A stretch of 64,000 nucleotides of DNA, from contig JACZKP010000206.1 of the NCBI GenBank assembly GCA_014860005.1, positions 1 to 64,000 of the forward strand, written 5' to 3'. The stretch's first letter is position 1. Every line of letters starts with the position of its first letter. Below the pieces are notes generated by a model, which was not told the DNA's origin, searched no databases, and was given only the letters and a program-made list of their open reading frames with translations. Positions 13,863 to 22,020 of the stretch are shown here, piece by piece. A program made the position numbers and the translations under genes. Source of the DNA: Verrucomicrobiota bacterium (lineage in GTDB: Bacteria; Verrucomicrobiota; Verrucomicrobiae; Limisphaerales; UBA11358).

Positions 13863-16748
13863 TCACTTCCGCACCGCGTCCAGTTCATGGATGGCGTGTT
13901 TGAGACGGCGGGTGATGGTTTTCTGGCGGTCCAGCGAGAGAATCTTTCCGCCGCCGATTTCCTGCACGTACAGGCTGTCAATGGCCGCGCCTTTCTCCGT
14001 GCAAATCCGCGCCGCCGTGATGTCCAGTTGCAACTCCGCCAACGTCTGGGCAATGGTGTAAAGCAGTCCGATGCGGTCCTCGGTTTCGATCTCCAGGAAT
14101 GTGCGCGTGTCGGAAGCATCGTTGTCGAAGACGATGTGCGTGGGGATGCGGTCGCCGGTGTAGGCCTGGTAGAGCGGACGGGTGATCTGTTGCCGCGCAA
14201 TGATCGCGGGCAAATCCACGTCTTCGCCGGTCAGCACGCTGCCCAGCAGGTGCTCGAATTCGTCGCGTTGCGCAAAGGAAGCAGGATTGCCGGTAACGGC
14301 ATCGGTGACATTGAATGTGTCGAGCACGATGCCGTCGTTGCGGGAGAAAATCTGGGCGCTGAGGATGTTCAAGCCGGCGGCGCTGAGGGCCCCGGCGATT
14401 TTGCCGAACAGGCCCGCGCGATCCCAGGTGCAGACGCGGACAATGCTGCAACCGCGATCCGGTTCGTTTTGTACATTGACCACAGGCGCAAGGGCGCTTT
14501 GCTCGCCCAGAATCTGCAGCCGCATGAACCGGTGCGCGAGAATCAGGTCGTCGTGAATGCCGTGCGCGGTTTGAATCTGGAAATAGCGCGGCGGCAGGGT
14601 GGCGGCGTGCGCGGCCAGTTCCTCCTCGTCAAAATCCGTTGGCAGCAACGCGCGCACTTCCGCCATCAGCGACTCGCGCTGTTTCTCCTCCGCGCGGACG
14701 AATTCCGTGCCGCCGGTCAGCAGCGGCATGGTGCGGAGGTGCAGTTCCCAGAGCAGCGCATCCTTGAAGCCATTCCATAACTGGTCGCTCGTGGCCTGCG
14801 CATCCACGAAGGTATGGAGCGTCAGCAACGTCAGCGTTTCGGGAGTTTCCACCTGGCCGGCAAACTGCCGAATCACTGCCGGATCATCCATGTCGCGCCG
14901 TTGCGAGACGTTGGCCATGAGCAGGTGGTGTTTGATGAGCAAGCACAAGAGTCTGGTGGCCGGGCCGTCCAATCCCAATCGCCGCGCAGCCCGCCGCGCC
15001 TTCCGCGCGCCGATTTCGGAATGATCCCCACGGCCATTGGCCTTTCCGGTGTCGTGAAGCAGCAACGCCAGATACAGCAAGAACGGCCGGTCCAGACTTT
15101 GGAACAACGGCGCGTAGGCCTGGTAGGGCGGAGCCTTGGCTTCCCAGATGCGATCCAGTTGCTCCACGCACATCAACGTGTGTTCGTCGGCGGCGTATTG
15201 GTGATAGAACTCGTGCTGCACCAGACAGGTCAGCTTGCCGAATTCGGGCAGGTATTTGCCGAGAAAATCCACCTCGTGCATCGCGCGCAGAATGGGCGCC
15301 ACGTTGCCGCGCTGGTTCAGGATGGTGAGAAACGTCTCGCGGATGTGTTCGTCTTCCAGGAACTCACGATCCACCAGGGTGAGTTGGTTGCGGAGCAGTT
15401 GCGCGAGATCGGGATGAAGCCGCAGGCCGCGCTGCTGGGCATGCAGGAAGACGCGTATGAGGCGGCGCGGTTGATCGCGGAAGACGTGCTTCGACGCGGC
15501 GTGGATTTCGCCGTTCAGGAATTTGAATCCATCCACCGGCTCCGTCACCGGGACGCGGCCCTTGGGCAAAAACGACCGCAAGGAAAGCAGCTTGTGCCGT
15601 TGCGGCAACAGGGCAAGGCGCTGTTCCAGCGTGCGGGTGATGAGATAGATGTTGCGCGAGTGGACATAGACGTCGCGCATGAATTTCTCGATGCGCCGGC
15701 TGGGCGAACGCTCGGTGTAGCCAAGATTGTGGGCGATGGCGGGTTGCAGGTTCTTCGTGAGGGCGTCCACCTGGCGGTTGGTGTGGTAATGCAGTTCCGT
15801 GCGCACGCGCAGGAGAAAATCGTAGGCCGCCTCCAGTTCCTGGCGCTCCTTTTCGGAGGCGAGCTCATGCTGCCGCAGGTCCTGCAACGAGCGCGTCTGG
15901 TATTTGAAGAACGACATCCAGAGCAGGTTCTGGAAATCGCGCAAACCGCCGCAGCCGTTCTTGATGTTCGGTTCCTGCATGCAGGCGGAGTTGCCGAATT
16001 TCGCGCGCCGCGCCGCCTGATCCTCGACCCGTGCCCGGATGTATTTCTCCTCGTAACCCCGCACACAGCGGTCCAGCACACCTTTTTCAAACCGGCTGAA
16101 CAGTTTGTCATCACCGACGATCAAACGCGCCTCGATCAGGGAAGTCTTGGTTTCGACACTGCGCGCATCGGACTTGTCGTTGGCGGCGGCAATGCACTCG
16201 GCCACGGTGCGCACGGAATGACCGGGCTTGAGCCCGAGATCGAACAGCGGCAGCCAGACGCCGTCCATGATCTTCTCGAGTGACGGCAACGGTTTCGTGC
16301 GATGCGCCACCACCTGGCCTTCGTGCAGAAACATCAGATCAATGTCGCTGTGCGGATTGAGTTCGCTGCGGCCATAACCGCCCAGCGCAACGACAGCGAT
16401 GGGCGGAAATTCCTTGCGCGCCTGGGCAGACAGACCCGCCATCGCCGCCTCCCACAAATAGCGGATCACATGATCGAGGATGGCGGCGCGGGCCTGGCAG
16501 ATCATCACTCCGCCGGCGCCGTTGCGGTGCGCCAGTTTGAGCCGGTGGGTTTCCACCTTCAAAAACGTGCGAAAGCGCGACCGATCCTGGTCAGCCGCGC
16601 GGCCCGGCGGTAAGGTCAATCGTGCCGCAGCGTCTTTCGCAATCTTGTTGAGCAGTTCCTGCACGCGCGAGAGGTTGGTGTCAAAGGCGGGGGAACGCAA
16701 GTGCCTGACGGCTGAGAGGTGTAATTCAATCTGCGCCCCATCCAGCAC
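13863..16748 (-). CDS. glnD: [Protein-PII] uridylyltransferase/uridylyl-removing enzyme
   Basis: GlnD senses glutamine and adds or removes UMP on PII proteins to control nitrogen assimilation. The 961-aa product has the domains in order: a nucleotidyltransferase with GGYGRSELNPHSDIDLMF near residue 145; a helical linker; an HD phosphohydrolase with LLLHDTGK and GDHSEIGARKARR near 555-580; and two C-terminal ACT domains (from CTWDRAGLFGKIAGAL and from TEDRIGLLYTIAQTL). Length and order are normal. It is convergent with the upstream-lying repeat-protein gene and divergent from the sigma factor gene at 16972. Confidence 0.95.
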   Translation of the reverse strand: MLDGAQIELHLSAVRHLRSPAFDTNLSRVQELLNKIAKDAAARLTLPPGRAADQDRSRFRTFLKVETHRLKLAHRNGAGGVMICQARAAILDHVIRYLWEAAMAGLSAQARKEFPPIAVVALGGYGRSELNPHSDIDLMFLHEGQVVAHRTKPLPSLEKIMDGVWLPLFDLGLKPGHSVRTVAECIAAANDKSDARSVETKTSLIEARLIVGDDKLFSRFEKGVLDRCVRGYEEKYIRARVEDQAARRAKFGNSACMQEPNIKNGCGGLRDFQNLLWMSFFKYQTRSLQDLRQHELASEKERQELEAAYDFLLRVRTELHYHTNRQVDALTKNLQPAIAHNLGYTERSPSRRIEKFMRDVYVHSRNIYLITRTLEQRLALLPQRHKLLSLRSFLPKGRVPVTEPVDGFKFLNGEIHAASKHVFRDQPRRLIRVFLHAQQRGLRLHPDLAQLLRNQLTLVDREFLEDEHIRETFLTILNQRGNVAPILRAMHEVDFLGKYLPEFGKLTCLVQHEFYHQYAADEHTLMCVEQLDRIWEAKAPPYQAYAPLFQSLDRPFLLYLALLLHDTGKANGRGDHSEIGARKARRAARRLGLDGPATRLLCLLIKHHLLMANVSQRRDMDDPAVIRQFAGQVETPETLTLLTLHTFVDAQATSDQLWNGFKDALLWELHLRTMPLLTGGTEFVRAEEKQRESLMAEVRALLPTDFDEEELAAHAATLPPRYFQIQTAHGIHDDLILAHRFMRLQILGEQSALAPVVNVQNEPDRGCSIVRVCTWDRAGLFGKIAGALSAAGLNILSAQIFSRNDGIVLDTFNVTDAVTGNPASFAQRDEFEHLLGSVLTGEDVDLPAIIARQQITRPLYQAYTGDRIPTHIVFDNDASDTRTFLEIETEDRIGLLYTIAQTLAELQLDITAARICTEKGAAIDSLYVQEIGGGKILSLDRQKTITRRLKHAIHELDAVRK

Positions 16749-16971
16749 GACTCCAAACTTGTCAAAATGGAGTAGCTGTGTTGCGGAGCATCAGCCGCAG
16801 CACGGCTAACCACCTGTGGTCCTCGGCTGATCCAGCATTCCATGATTGCCAACCCGCTGCGGCTGGTCTGCGACACACCCGCGCTCCAGGGCAGTGCCCG
16901 CGCGCGGTTGTTCTTTGTTGCCGGACGAAACCTTGTAACGCTTCTGGTGTTTGCCTAAATTCAAAGCGGAC

Positions 16972-17580
16972 ATGCCCGCCAACCTTGATCCCGATGCTGC
17001 CCTGATGCTCCGCGTCAAGCGGGGTGATACCGCCGCATTTACGGAACTGGTGGACAAGTTCAAGCAACCCGTCATCAACCTGGCTTACCGCACTCTGCAC
17101 GATCTCACGGAAGCCGAGGACCTCGCGCAGAACGCCTTTGTGCAGGTTTTCAAGTCCGCCGCGCGTTACGAACCTTCGGCCAAATTCTCGACGTGGCTCT
17201 TTACCATCGCGCGGAATCTCTGCCTCAATGAAATCCGCCGGCGCGCGCGGCATCCGGCCGATTCGCTGGATCAGACAGCCGCCGAGACGGACGATCACCC
17301 GTTGCGCCAGGTGGAGGACAAGGGCGTGTCGTCGCCGCCGGAACAACTATTGCGCGGCGAACTGGAGGAGAAAGTGGAGCGCGCCCTGGCGGAATTGCCG
17401 GAGAACCAGCGCACGGCGCTGCTGCTCTGCCGCCAGGAGGAATTGAGCTATGAGGAAATCGCCGCAGTGCTGGGCTGTTCGCTGTCCGCCACCAAATCGC
17501 TCATCCATCGTGCGCGCGAAACGCTCAAAGCCCGGCTCAAGCCGTATCTCCAAACCGGTGCATGGCGGAAGAATAAATGA
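16972..17580 (+). CDS. ECF (RpoE-like) sigma factor
   Basis: I take the ATG at 16972 (MPANLDPDAAL) as start; the frame is open from 16951. The 202-aa product has sigma2 (AFTELVDKFKQPVINLAYRTL, then DLTEAEDLAQNAFVQVF and KFSTWLFTIARNLCLNEIRRR) and sigma4 (ALAELPENQRTALLLCRQEELSYEEIAAVLGCS with SATKSLIHRARETLKA). The usual acidic AEDLAQ motif is present. The next genes encode an anti-sigma-like membrane protein and a DUF3106 protein, a cassette that suggests envelope-linked control. Confidence 0.9.
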   Translation: MPANLDPDAALMLRVKRGDTAAFTELVDKFKQPVINLAYRTLHDLTEAEDLAQNAFVQVFKSAARYEPSAKFSTWLFTIARNLCLNEIRRRARHPADSLDQTAAETDDHPLRQVEDKGVSSPPEQLLRGELEEKVERALAELPENQRTALLLCRQEELSYEEIAAVLGCSLSATKSLIHRARETLKARLKPYLQTGAWRKNK

Positions 17581-17625
17581 GCGCAACTCCCGGAACTTTC
17601 CGGTTTTTAACCCTATGGTGAATTT

Positions 17626-18129
17626 ATGAAACCTGACCGGGCTGACAACCAATGGCGCGAGATTACGTGGCGCCGGCCGCTCAATGCCGGCGAGGAAGCC
17701 GAATTCCGCGCCTGGCTCGCCGCGCATCCCGAGGCCCAGGCGGAATGGGAAGCGGAGACACAACTAAGCGCCGCGCTGGCGCAACTGCCCAGCGCACCTG
17801 TCCCGTCGAATTTCACCGCCCGCGTGTTGCAGAGTGTCGAGTGCGAGAGCCGGCGGGAGTTGCAATCGCCCACCTCCCGACGGATGCGATGGTGGCGGGG
17901 GTTCCTGCCGCGCGTGGCAGTTGCGGTGGCCGTGCTGGGGTTGGGATTGTTCGCCTATCATCGCCATCAAACTGCGCGTCAGGTCGAACGAACATTGCAG
18001 CTCGTGGAAATTCTGCCGGACCCCAAGGCGTTGGAGGATTTTGAAGCCATCTCGCGACTGAGCTTCGCCACGGTGGCGGATGAGGAATTACTGGCATTGA
18101 ACGAGGAACTGCTGGCGTTGATGCAATGA
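17626..18129 (+). CDS. Anti-sigma-factor-like single-pass membrane protein
   Basis: The 167-aa protein has a cytoplasmic N-terminal helical region with RPLNAGEEAEFRAWLAAHPEAQAEWEAE, which resembles the start of anti-sigma domains. One transmembrane helix lies near residues 93-110 (VAVAVAVLGLGLFAY), followed by a short acidic periplasmic tail. It starts 45 nt after the sigma gene and overlaps the next gene by 4 nt. I infer that it holds the sigma factor at the membrane; the zinc-binding HxxxCxxC motif of ZAS-type anti-sigmas is absent. Confidence 0.75.
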   Translation: MKPDRADNQWREITWRRPLNAGEEAEFRAWLAAHPEAQAEWEAETQLSAALAQLPSAPVPSNFTARVLQSVECESRRELQSPTSRRMRWWRGFLPRVAVAVAVLGLGLFAYHRHQTARQVERTLQLVEILPDPKALEDFEAISRLSFATVADEELLALNEELLALMQ

Positions 18130-19076
18130 ACTGCGAACCATGTAAGGGAGGTTGGCTCGTGACCACGCTCGGCTTGAGCTGGCTGCTGGTTCTCCCTGCG
18201 TTCAGCCAGGCCGAAGGGAAGACAACCGTCCCAACCGTAACCTCCAATTCGCGGAACGATTCCGCCGCACCGCCCCTGCCGTTGACGCGTTCGCCCATTG
18301 AGTCTTTCCGCGAGCTGCTGGTCATGCCCGTGGAGGAACGCAACAAAGCTCTGGCCATTCGCCCGCCGGAAGCGCAACGGCGCATCCTGGCCAAGGTCCA
18401 CGAATACACCGCTCTCAATCCGGAGGAACGGGAGTTGCGATTGCTGGCCACGGAATTGCAATGGTATCTGCTCCTGTTGATGAACGCGCCGGCCACCAAC
18501 CGCGCCGCGCAACTGGAATTGATTCCCGCGCAGATGCGCGAACTGGTCAAAGACCGTCTGCAACGATGGGACTTGCTGCCGCCACCGTTGCGCCAGCAGA
18601 TGCGGGAAAGCGGGCACGCCGTCGCGTATTTCAGTCAGGTGAACGCAGGGGCGGGCCGGGAGCACGTCATCTCCGAAGACCAGCGCCGCAAGTTGACCGA
18701 GCGGTTCAATCGCTTCATCGAACTGACACCCCGGGAACGCGAAAAGGCACTGGGCACATTGTCCGATGCCGAACGCCGGCAGATGGAGAAAACACTCGAT
18801 GCCTTCAGCGCCTTGACGCCCCGGCAGCGGGACCAATGTCTGCGGTCGTTTGCCAGTTTTGCCGGACTGAGCCAGCCAGAACGCGAGCAATTTCTACAGA
18901 ACGCTGAACGTTGGGCGCAGATGTCACTCGCCGAACGTCACGCGTGGCGCGAACTGGTCAGCCGCGTGCCGAAAATGCCACCGCTGCCGCCCAGCCTGAT
19001 GCCGGCGTCGCTTCGCCCGCCCCCACTGCCCCCGGCGCCCGGCACCAGCGCAGCCGCGGCTACGAATCGAAATTGA
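18126..19076 (+). CDS. DUF3106-domain secreted protein
   Basis: The 316-aa protein has an N-terminal signal (GWLVTTLGLSWLLVLPAFSQAEG). It then carries repeated short motifs of the kind LTPREREKAL, LSDAERRQM, LTPRQRDQCL and LSQPEREQFL, and a Pro-rich tail. These (L/M)xPxERxxxL motifs are typical of DUF3106. The periplasmic location and translational coupling to the anti-sigma gene suggest a sensing or feedback role, which remains unproven. Confidence 0.8.
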   Translation: MNCEPCKGGWLVTTLGLSWLLVLPAFSQAEGKTTVPTVTSNSRNDSAAPPLPLTRSPIESFRELLVMPVEERNKALAIRPPEAQRRILAKVHEYTALNPEERELRLLATELQWYLLLLMNAPATNRAAQLELIPAQMRELVKDRLQRWDLLPPPLRQQMRESGHAVAYFSQVNAGAGREHVISEDQRRKLTERFNRFIELTPREREKALGTLSDAERRQMEKTLDAFSALTPRQRDQCLRSFASFAGLSQPEREQFLQNAERWAQMSLAERHAWRELVSRVPKMPPLPPSLMPASLRPPPLPPAPGTSAAAATNRN

Positions 19077-19113
19077 TGGTCGGGATTGGACTCGACCAGC
19101 GACGAAATTGAAT

Positions 19114-19142
19114 TTTCCAATTCGCGGCTTCCCCACTAGCCT
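19114..19142 (+). promoter_or_regulatory. Candidate leaderless promoter of lgt
   Basis: TTTCCA (19114-19119) and TAGCCT (19137-19142) are 17 nt apart. The -10 ends 7 nt before GTG 19150, so the mRNA would begin at or next to the start codon. The same arrangement recurs at several genes in the window. Confidence 0.4.
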
Positions 19143-19149
19143 GCTGTGC

Positions 19150-19929
19150 GTGCATCCGACGGCATTTAATCTCGGTCCTTTGCCCATCCACTGGTACGGT
19201 GTGATGGTCGCGCTGGCGTTTCTCGTCGGCTTGTGGACGGCGGCGCGCCGGGCGCCGCAAGCCGGCATCCACGGCGAACGCATCATGGACCTCGGCCCCT
19301 GGCTGATTCTCGGCGCCATTGTGGGCGCGCGGATTCTCTACGTCGTTTCCTACTGGCAAGAGTCGTTCGCCGGAGAACCATTTTGGGAAATTTTCATGGT
19401 GCAGCGCGGCGGGCTCGTTTACTACGGCGGCCTCATTGGCGCTTCGCTGGCTTTCATCCTTTATGCCCGGATGCGCAGACTCGAAATGTGGAAACTGGCG
19501 GACGTCCTCGCGCCGAGCATTGCGCTGGGATACGTGTTCGGTCGCATCGGCTGTCTGCTAAATGGCTGTTGCTTCGGGCGCGCGTGCGAATTGCCGTGGG
19601 CCATCAAATTCCCCGTGGGACACGAGACTGCCGGTGTGGCGGTGCATCCGACGCAGATCTACGATTCGCTGCTCAATCTTGCACTGTATGCCGGACTGGC
19701 GTGGCTACATCGCCGCAAGAAGTTCGATGGCCAGGTCTTCGCGCTTTACCTTGTCGGCTACGCCATCACGCGCTCCACGGTGGAATTGTTCCGCGGTGAT
19801 TACTCCCCCGAACACTTGCGAGGCGGCCTCACGCCGGCGCATTGGGTGAGCATCGGCATTTTTTTAACAGGCGTGATCTTCTATCTCGTTTTGCGGCAGC
19901 CAAGTGAAGCGACCAATTCGAAGAAATGA
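19150..19929 (+). CDS. lgt: Prolipoprotein diacylglyceryl transferase
   Basis: Lgt attaches diacylglycerol to the lipobox Cys of prolipoproteins in the inner membrane. I prefer GTG 19150, which gives the usual N-terminus (V/M)HPTAFNLGPLPIHWYG and fits a leaderless promoter; a TTG at 19108 would add 14 atypical residues. The 259-aa protein has seven membrane segments, the signature FGRIGCLLNGCCFG near residue 137 with the essential Arg, and HPTQIYDSLLNL near 168. Confidence 0.93.
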   Translation: MHPTAFNLGPLPIHWYGVMVALAFLVGLWTAARRAPQAGIHGERIMDLGPWLILGAIVGARILYVVSYWQESFAGEPFWEIFMVQRGGLVYYGGLIGASLAFILYARMRRLEMWKLADVLAPSIALGYVFGRIGCLLNGCCFGRACELPWAIKFPVGHETAGVAVHPTQIYDSLLNLALYAGLAWLHRRKKFDGQVFALYLVGYAITRSTVELFRGDYSPEHLRGGLTPAHWVSIGIFLTGVIFYLVLRQPSEATNSKK

Positions 19930-19947
19930 AACTGCTGTCAGCAGACT

Positions 19948-20178
19948 CACCCTCACCCCGCCCCTCTTGGGCGCGCGGCGATATGCGTAGGACAGGCGTC
20001 GCGCCTGTCTCCATCTCCGAGAAACCCTCCTCACCAAACCGTTCTCGTTGTTTTCCAGTACCAATCCACGCCTCAAGGCGGAATCTTGAAGTCAGCGACA
20101 GGCGCGACGCCTGTCCTGCTGAATCGTGCCGACCAAGCTGTCCCCTCTCCTGGGGGAGAGGGTCAGGGTGAGGGCGCA
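19948..20178. repeat. Nested inverted-repeat element (MITE/REP-like)
   Basis: The outer arms are CTCACCCTCACCCC (about 19948-19961) and GGGTCAGGGTGAGGG (about 20160-20174). Inside lie two self-complementary GACAGGCGTCGCGCCTGTC-type 19-mers (about 19991-20009 and 20097-20115). Near the right end, CCCTCTCCTGGGGGAGAGGG forms a strong hairpin. There is no coding potential. The structure fits a non-autonomous mobile or REP-like repeat inserted between lgt and miaA. Confidence 0.6.
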
Positions 20179-20195
20179 TCTTTTGCACTTCTCTC

Positions 20196-21128
20196 GTGGG
20201 CACGCAGAAACACAACAAAGCCATCTTCCTCGCCGGCCCGACGGCCGTCGGGAAATCCGCTGTTGCACTCGAACTCGCCGTGCGCATCGGCGGTGAAATC
20301 ATCTCCGTGGACTCAATGCAGGTCTATCGCGGCCTGGACATCGGCACGGCGAAGCCCACTGCCGCCGAGCGCGCCCGCGTGCCGCATCACTTGATTGACG
20401 TGATGGAACTAACCGAGCCGTTCGACGCGGCGAAGTTTGTCGTGCTGGCAAATCAAGCCGTTGCGGACATTCAGTCGCGCGGGTGTGTGCCCATTTTCTG
20501 CGGCGGCACGGGACTTTATTTCAAGGCGTTACTGGATGGATTGGGCAAAGCGCCGCCAGCGGATACCGGCCTACGCACTGAATTGGAAGCCACGCCCCTG
20601 GAAGGTCTGTTGCGCGAGTTGGAGCAGCGCGATCCGGCCACGTTCGAAAAAATTGACCGAAGAAACCCACGCCGCGTGGTTCGAGCGATTGAAGTCATCC
20701 GCCTGACGGGCAAACCGTTTTCCACCCAACGCGCCGAGTGGTCTCACGCATCACGCCTCACGGATCACGGATCACGCATTCTCTGTCTGACCCGTTCGGC
20801 CGCCGACCTGCAGACTCGCATTAACCTCCGCGTCGAGGACATGTTTGCGCGCGGACTTGTGGAAGAAACCAAGTGCTTGCTGGATCACGGACTCGAACAA
20901 AACCAAACTGCCATGCAAGCAATCGGTTATCGGCAGGTCGTGGAACACTTGCGCAGCCAACGTTCGTTGGCGGAAACCATCGAACTGGTGAAAATCAAAA
21001 CGCGTCAGTTCGTCAAGCGACAGATGACGTGGTTTCGCCGACAATTGCCAGTCGAGTGGATCGAGTTGAAGCCCGACGACACGAGCGCAGCCACGGTCGC
21101 GCTTGTGCGGGCGCGGTGCGTGGCGTAG
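20196..21128 (+). CDS. miaA: tRNA dimethylallyltransferase
   Basis: MiaA adds the isopentenyl group to A37 of tRNAs that read codons starting with U. The protein has 310 aa from GTG 20196. It shows the P-loop GPTAVGKS near residue 14, DSMQVYRGLDIGTAKP near 38, a GGTGLYFKALLDG substrate loop near 101 and the C-terminal QAIGYRQVVEHL. A short low-complexity insertion (WSHASRLTDHGSR) comes from tandem ATCACG-like DNA at about 20743-20783. Confidence 0.94.
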   Translation: MGTQKHNKAIFLAGPTAVGKSAVALELAVRIGGEIISVDSMQVYRGLDIGTAKPTAAERARVPHHLIDVMELTEPFDAAKFVVLANQAVADIQSRGCVPIFCGGTGLYFKALLDGLGKAPPADTGLRTELEATPLEGLLRELEQRDPATFEKIDRRNPRRVVRAIEVIRLTGKPFSTQRAEWSHASRLTDHGSRILCLTRSAADLQTRINLRVEDMFARGLVEETKCLLDHGLEQNQTAMQAIGYRQVVEHLRSQRSLAETIELVKIKTRQFVKRQMTWFRRQLPVEWIELKPDDTSAATVALVRARCVA

Positions 21129-21131
21129 TTT
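21103..21131 (+). promoter_or_regulatory. Promoter ahead of the ECF43-like sigma gene
   Basis: TTGTGC (21103-21108) and TAGTTT (21126-21131) are 17 nt apart and lie inside the 3' end of miaA. Six nt later an ATG opens a 24-codon leader ORF. A 35-nt stretch here is 31/35 identical to the promoter of the gene at 33642, including the spacer. Confidence 0.5.
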
Positions 21132-21137
21132 GTCCAC

Positions 21138-21212
21138 ATGCCCCAGCTTCGGACCGGCCTTTGTTCCATGCCCATGGCGGTGACGCCTTCCGGGTTTCGC
21201 GGAAATGAGTGA
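21138..21212 (+). CDS. 24-codon leader ORF overlapping the sigma gene start
   Basis: ATG 21138 lies 6 nt after a -10-like TAGTTT. The reading frame of 24 codons ends at TGA 21210-21212, overlapping the sigma ATG (21205). The product (MPQLRTGLCSMPMAV...) has no recognisable features. Translation could couple ribosomes onto the sigma start. Evidence is positional only. Confidence 0.25.
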   Translation: MPQLRTGLCSMPMAVTPSGFRGNE

Positions 21213-21759
21213 GGTGACGCACATTCTGAACTCGCTGGAAGCAGGCGATCCCCACGCGGCGGATCAGCTTCTGCCATTGGTTTATGAGGAATTGCGACGG
21301 CTCGCCGCGTCCAAAATGTCCGGCGAAGCCGCGGGGCAGACTTTGCAACCCACCGCGCTGGTACATGAAGCCTGGCTGCGGCTCGTGGGCGAAAATCATT
21401 CCTGGGAGAACCGCCGGCACTTCTTCAGCGCGGCGGCCGAGGCGATGCGGCGCATTCTGATCGAACGCGCCCGGAAGAAACAGCGGCTCAAGCATGGCGG
21501 CGATTTACACCAGACCACGCTGCACGAACTGGATCTCGCCATCACGTCCCACGACGACACGTTGCTGCTGGTCAACGAGGCCCTGGACAAACTGGCGCAA
21601 CAGGACGCCATCAGCGCTGAGTTGATCAAGCTGCGATTCTTCGCCGGCCTATCCAACGTGGAAGCCGCCCGGATTCTGGGTCTGGCAGAACGCACAGCCA
21701 AACGGACTTGGGCCTACGCCCGTGCCTGGCTCTACGAGGAAATCAGGAGCCAACTCTGA
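21205..21759 (+). CDS. ECF43-like (TIGR02999) RNA polymerase sigma factor
   Basis: The 184-aa protein has the sigma2 region YEELRRLAASKM...LQPTALVHEAWLRLVG and ENRRHFFSAAAEAMRRILIERARKK, and sigma4 at LIKLRFFAGLSNVEAARILGLAERTAKRTWAYARAWL. The acidic DAED-type motif of normal ECFs in region 2.2 is replaced by QPTA, with Thr50 in place of an acidic residue. In the ECF43 factor EcfP of Vibrio parahaemolyticus, phosphorylation of an equivalent Thr by a Ser/Thr kinase activates the factor. Kinase genes of the matching type lie 7-9 kb downstream, which supports the same logic here. Confidence 0.88.
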   Translation: MSEVTHILNSLEAGDPHAADQLLPLVYEELRRLAASKMSGEAAGQTLQPTALVHEAWLRLVGENHSWENRRHFFSAAAEAMRRILIERARKKQRLKHGGDLHQTTLHELDLAITSHDDTLLLVNEALDKLAQQDAISAELIKLRFFAGLSNVEAARILGLAERTAKRTWAYARAWLYEEIRSQL

Positions 21760-21963
21760 TTCAGTCTCCCTCGCTTCCCGCGCGAAGCACCAGGCACGGC
21801 AACTTGGCTTCTGTTCTTCCAAAATGACGGGAAACCGCTGATCTGCGCTGATCTGCGCTCATCCAACCGTTCAGCGCATTCTCTCAAGACCCAACCGACC
21901 AGCGCGGATTTGCGCGAATTAGCAGTCAAGATGTTCTTCGCGAGTCAAAGATTTTTCACTCTG

Positions 21964-22004
21964 TTGGCCCAAACCGTCCGGAAACGTCGCGTGGAGAGGG
22001 TGAA
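21964..22004 (+). promoter_or_regulatory. Candidate ECF43 promoter, copy A (beta-lactamase gene)
   Basis: The core is GGAAA (21980-21984), N3, CGCGTG (21988-21993), N6, then GTGA (22000-22003). Upstream, TTGGCCCAAACCGTCC (21964-21979) is identical to copy B. It ends 17 nt before ATG 22021. Confidence 0.55.
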
Positions 22005-22020
22005 CAACAATGACACTTGC

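Noticed and set aside
14814..16283. Plus-strand 489-codon ORF opposite glnD
   Set aside because: The minus strand encodes a full GlnD with all motifs; the plus frame has no recognisable domain.
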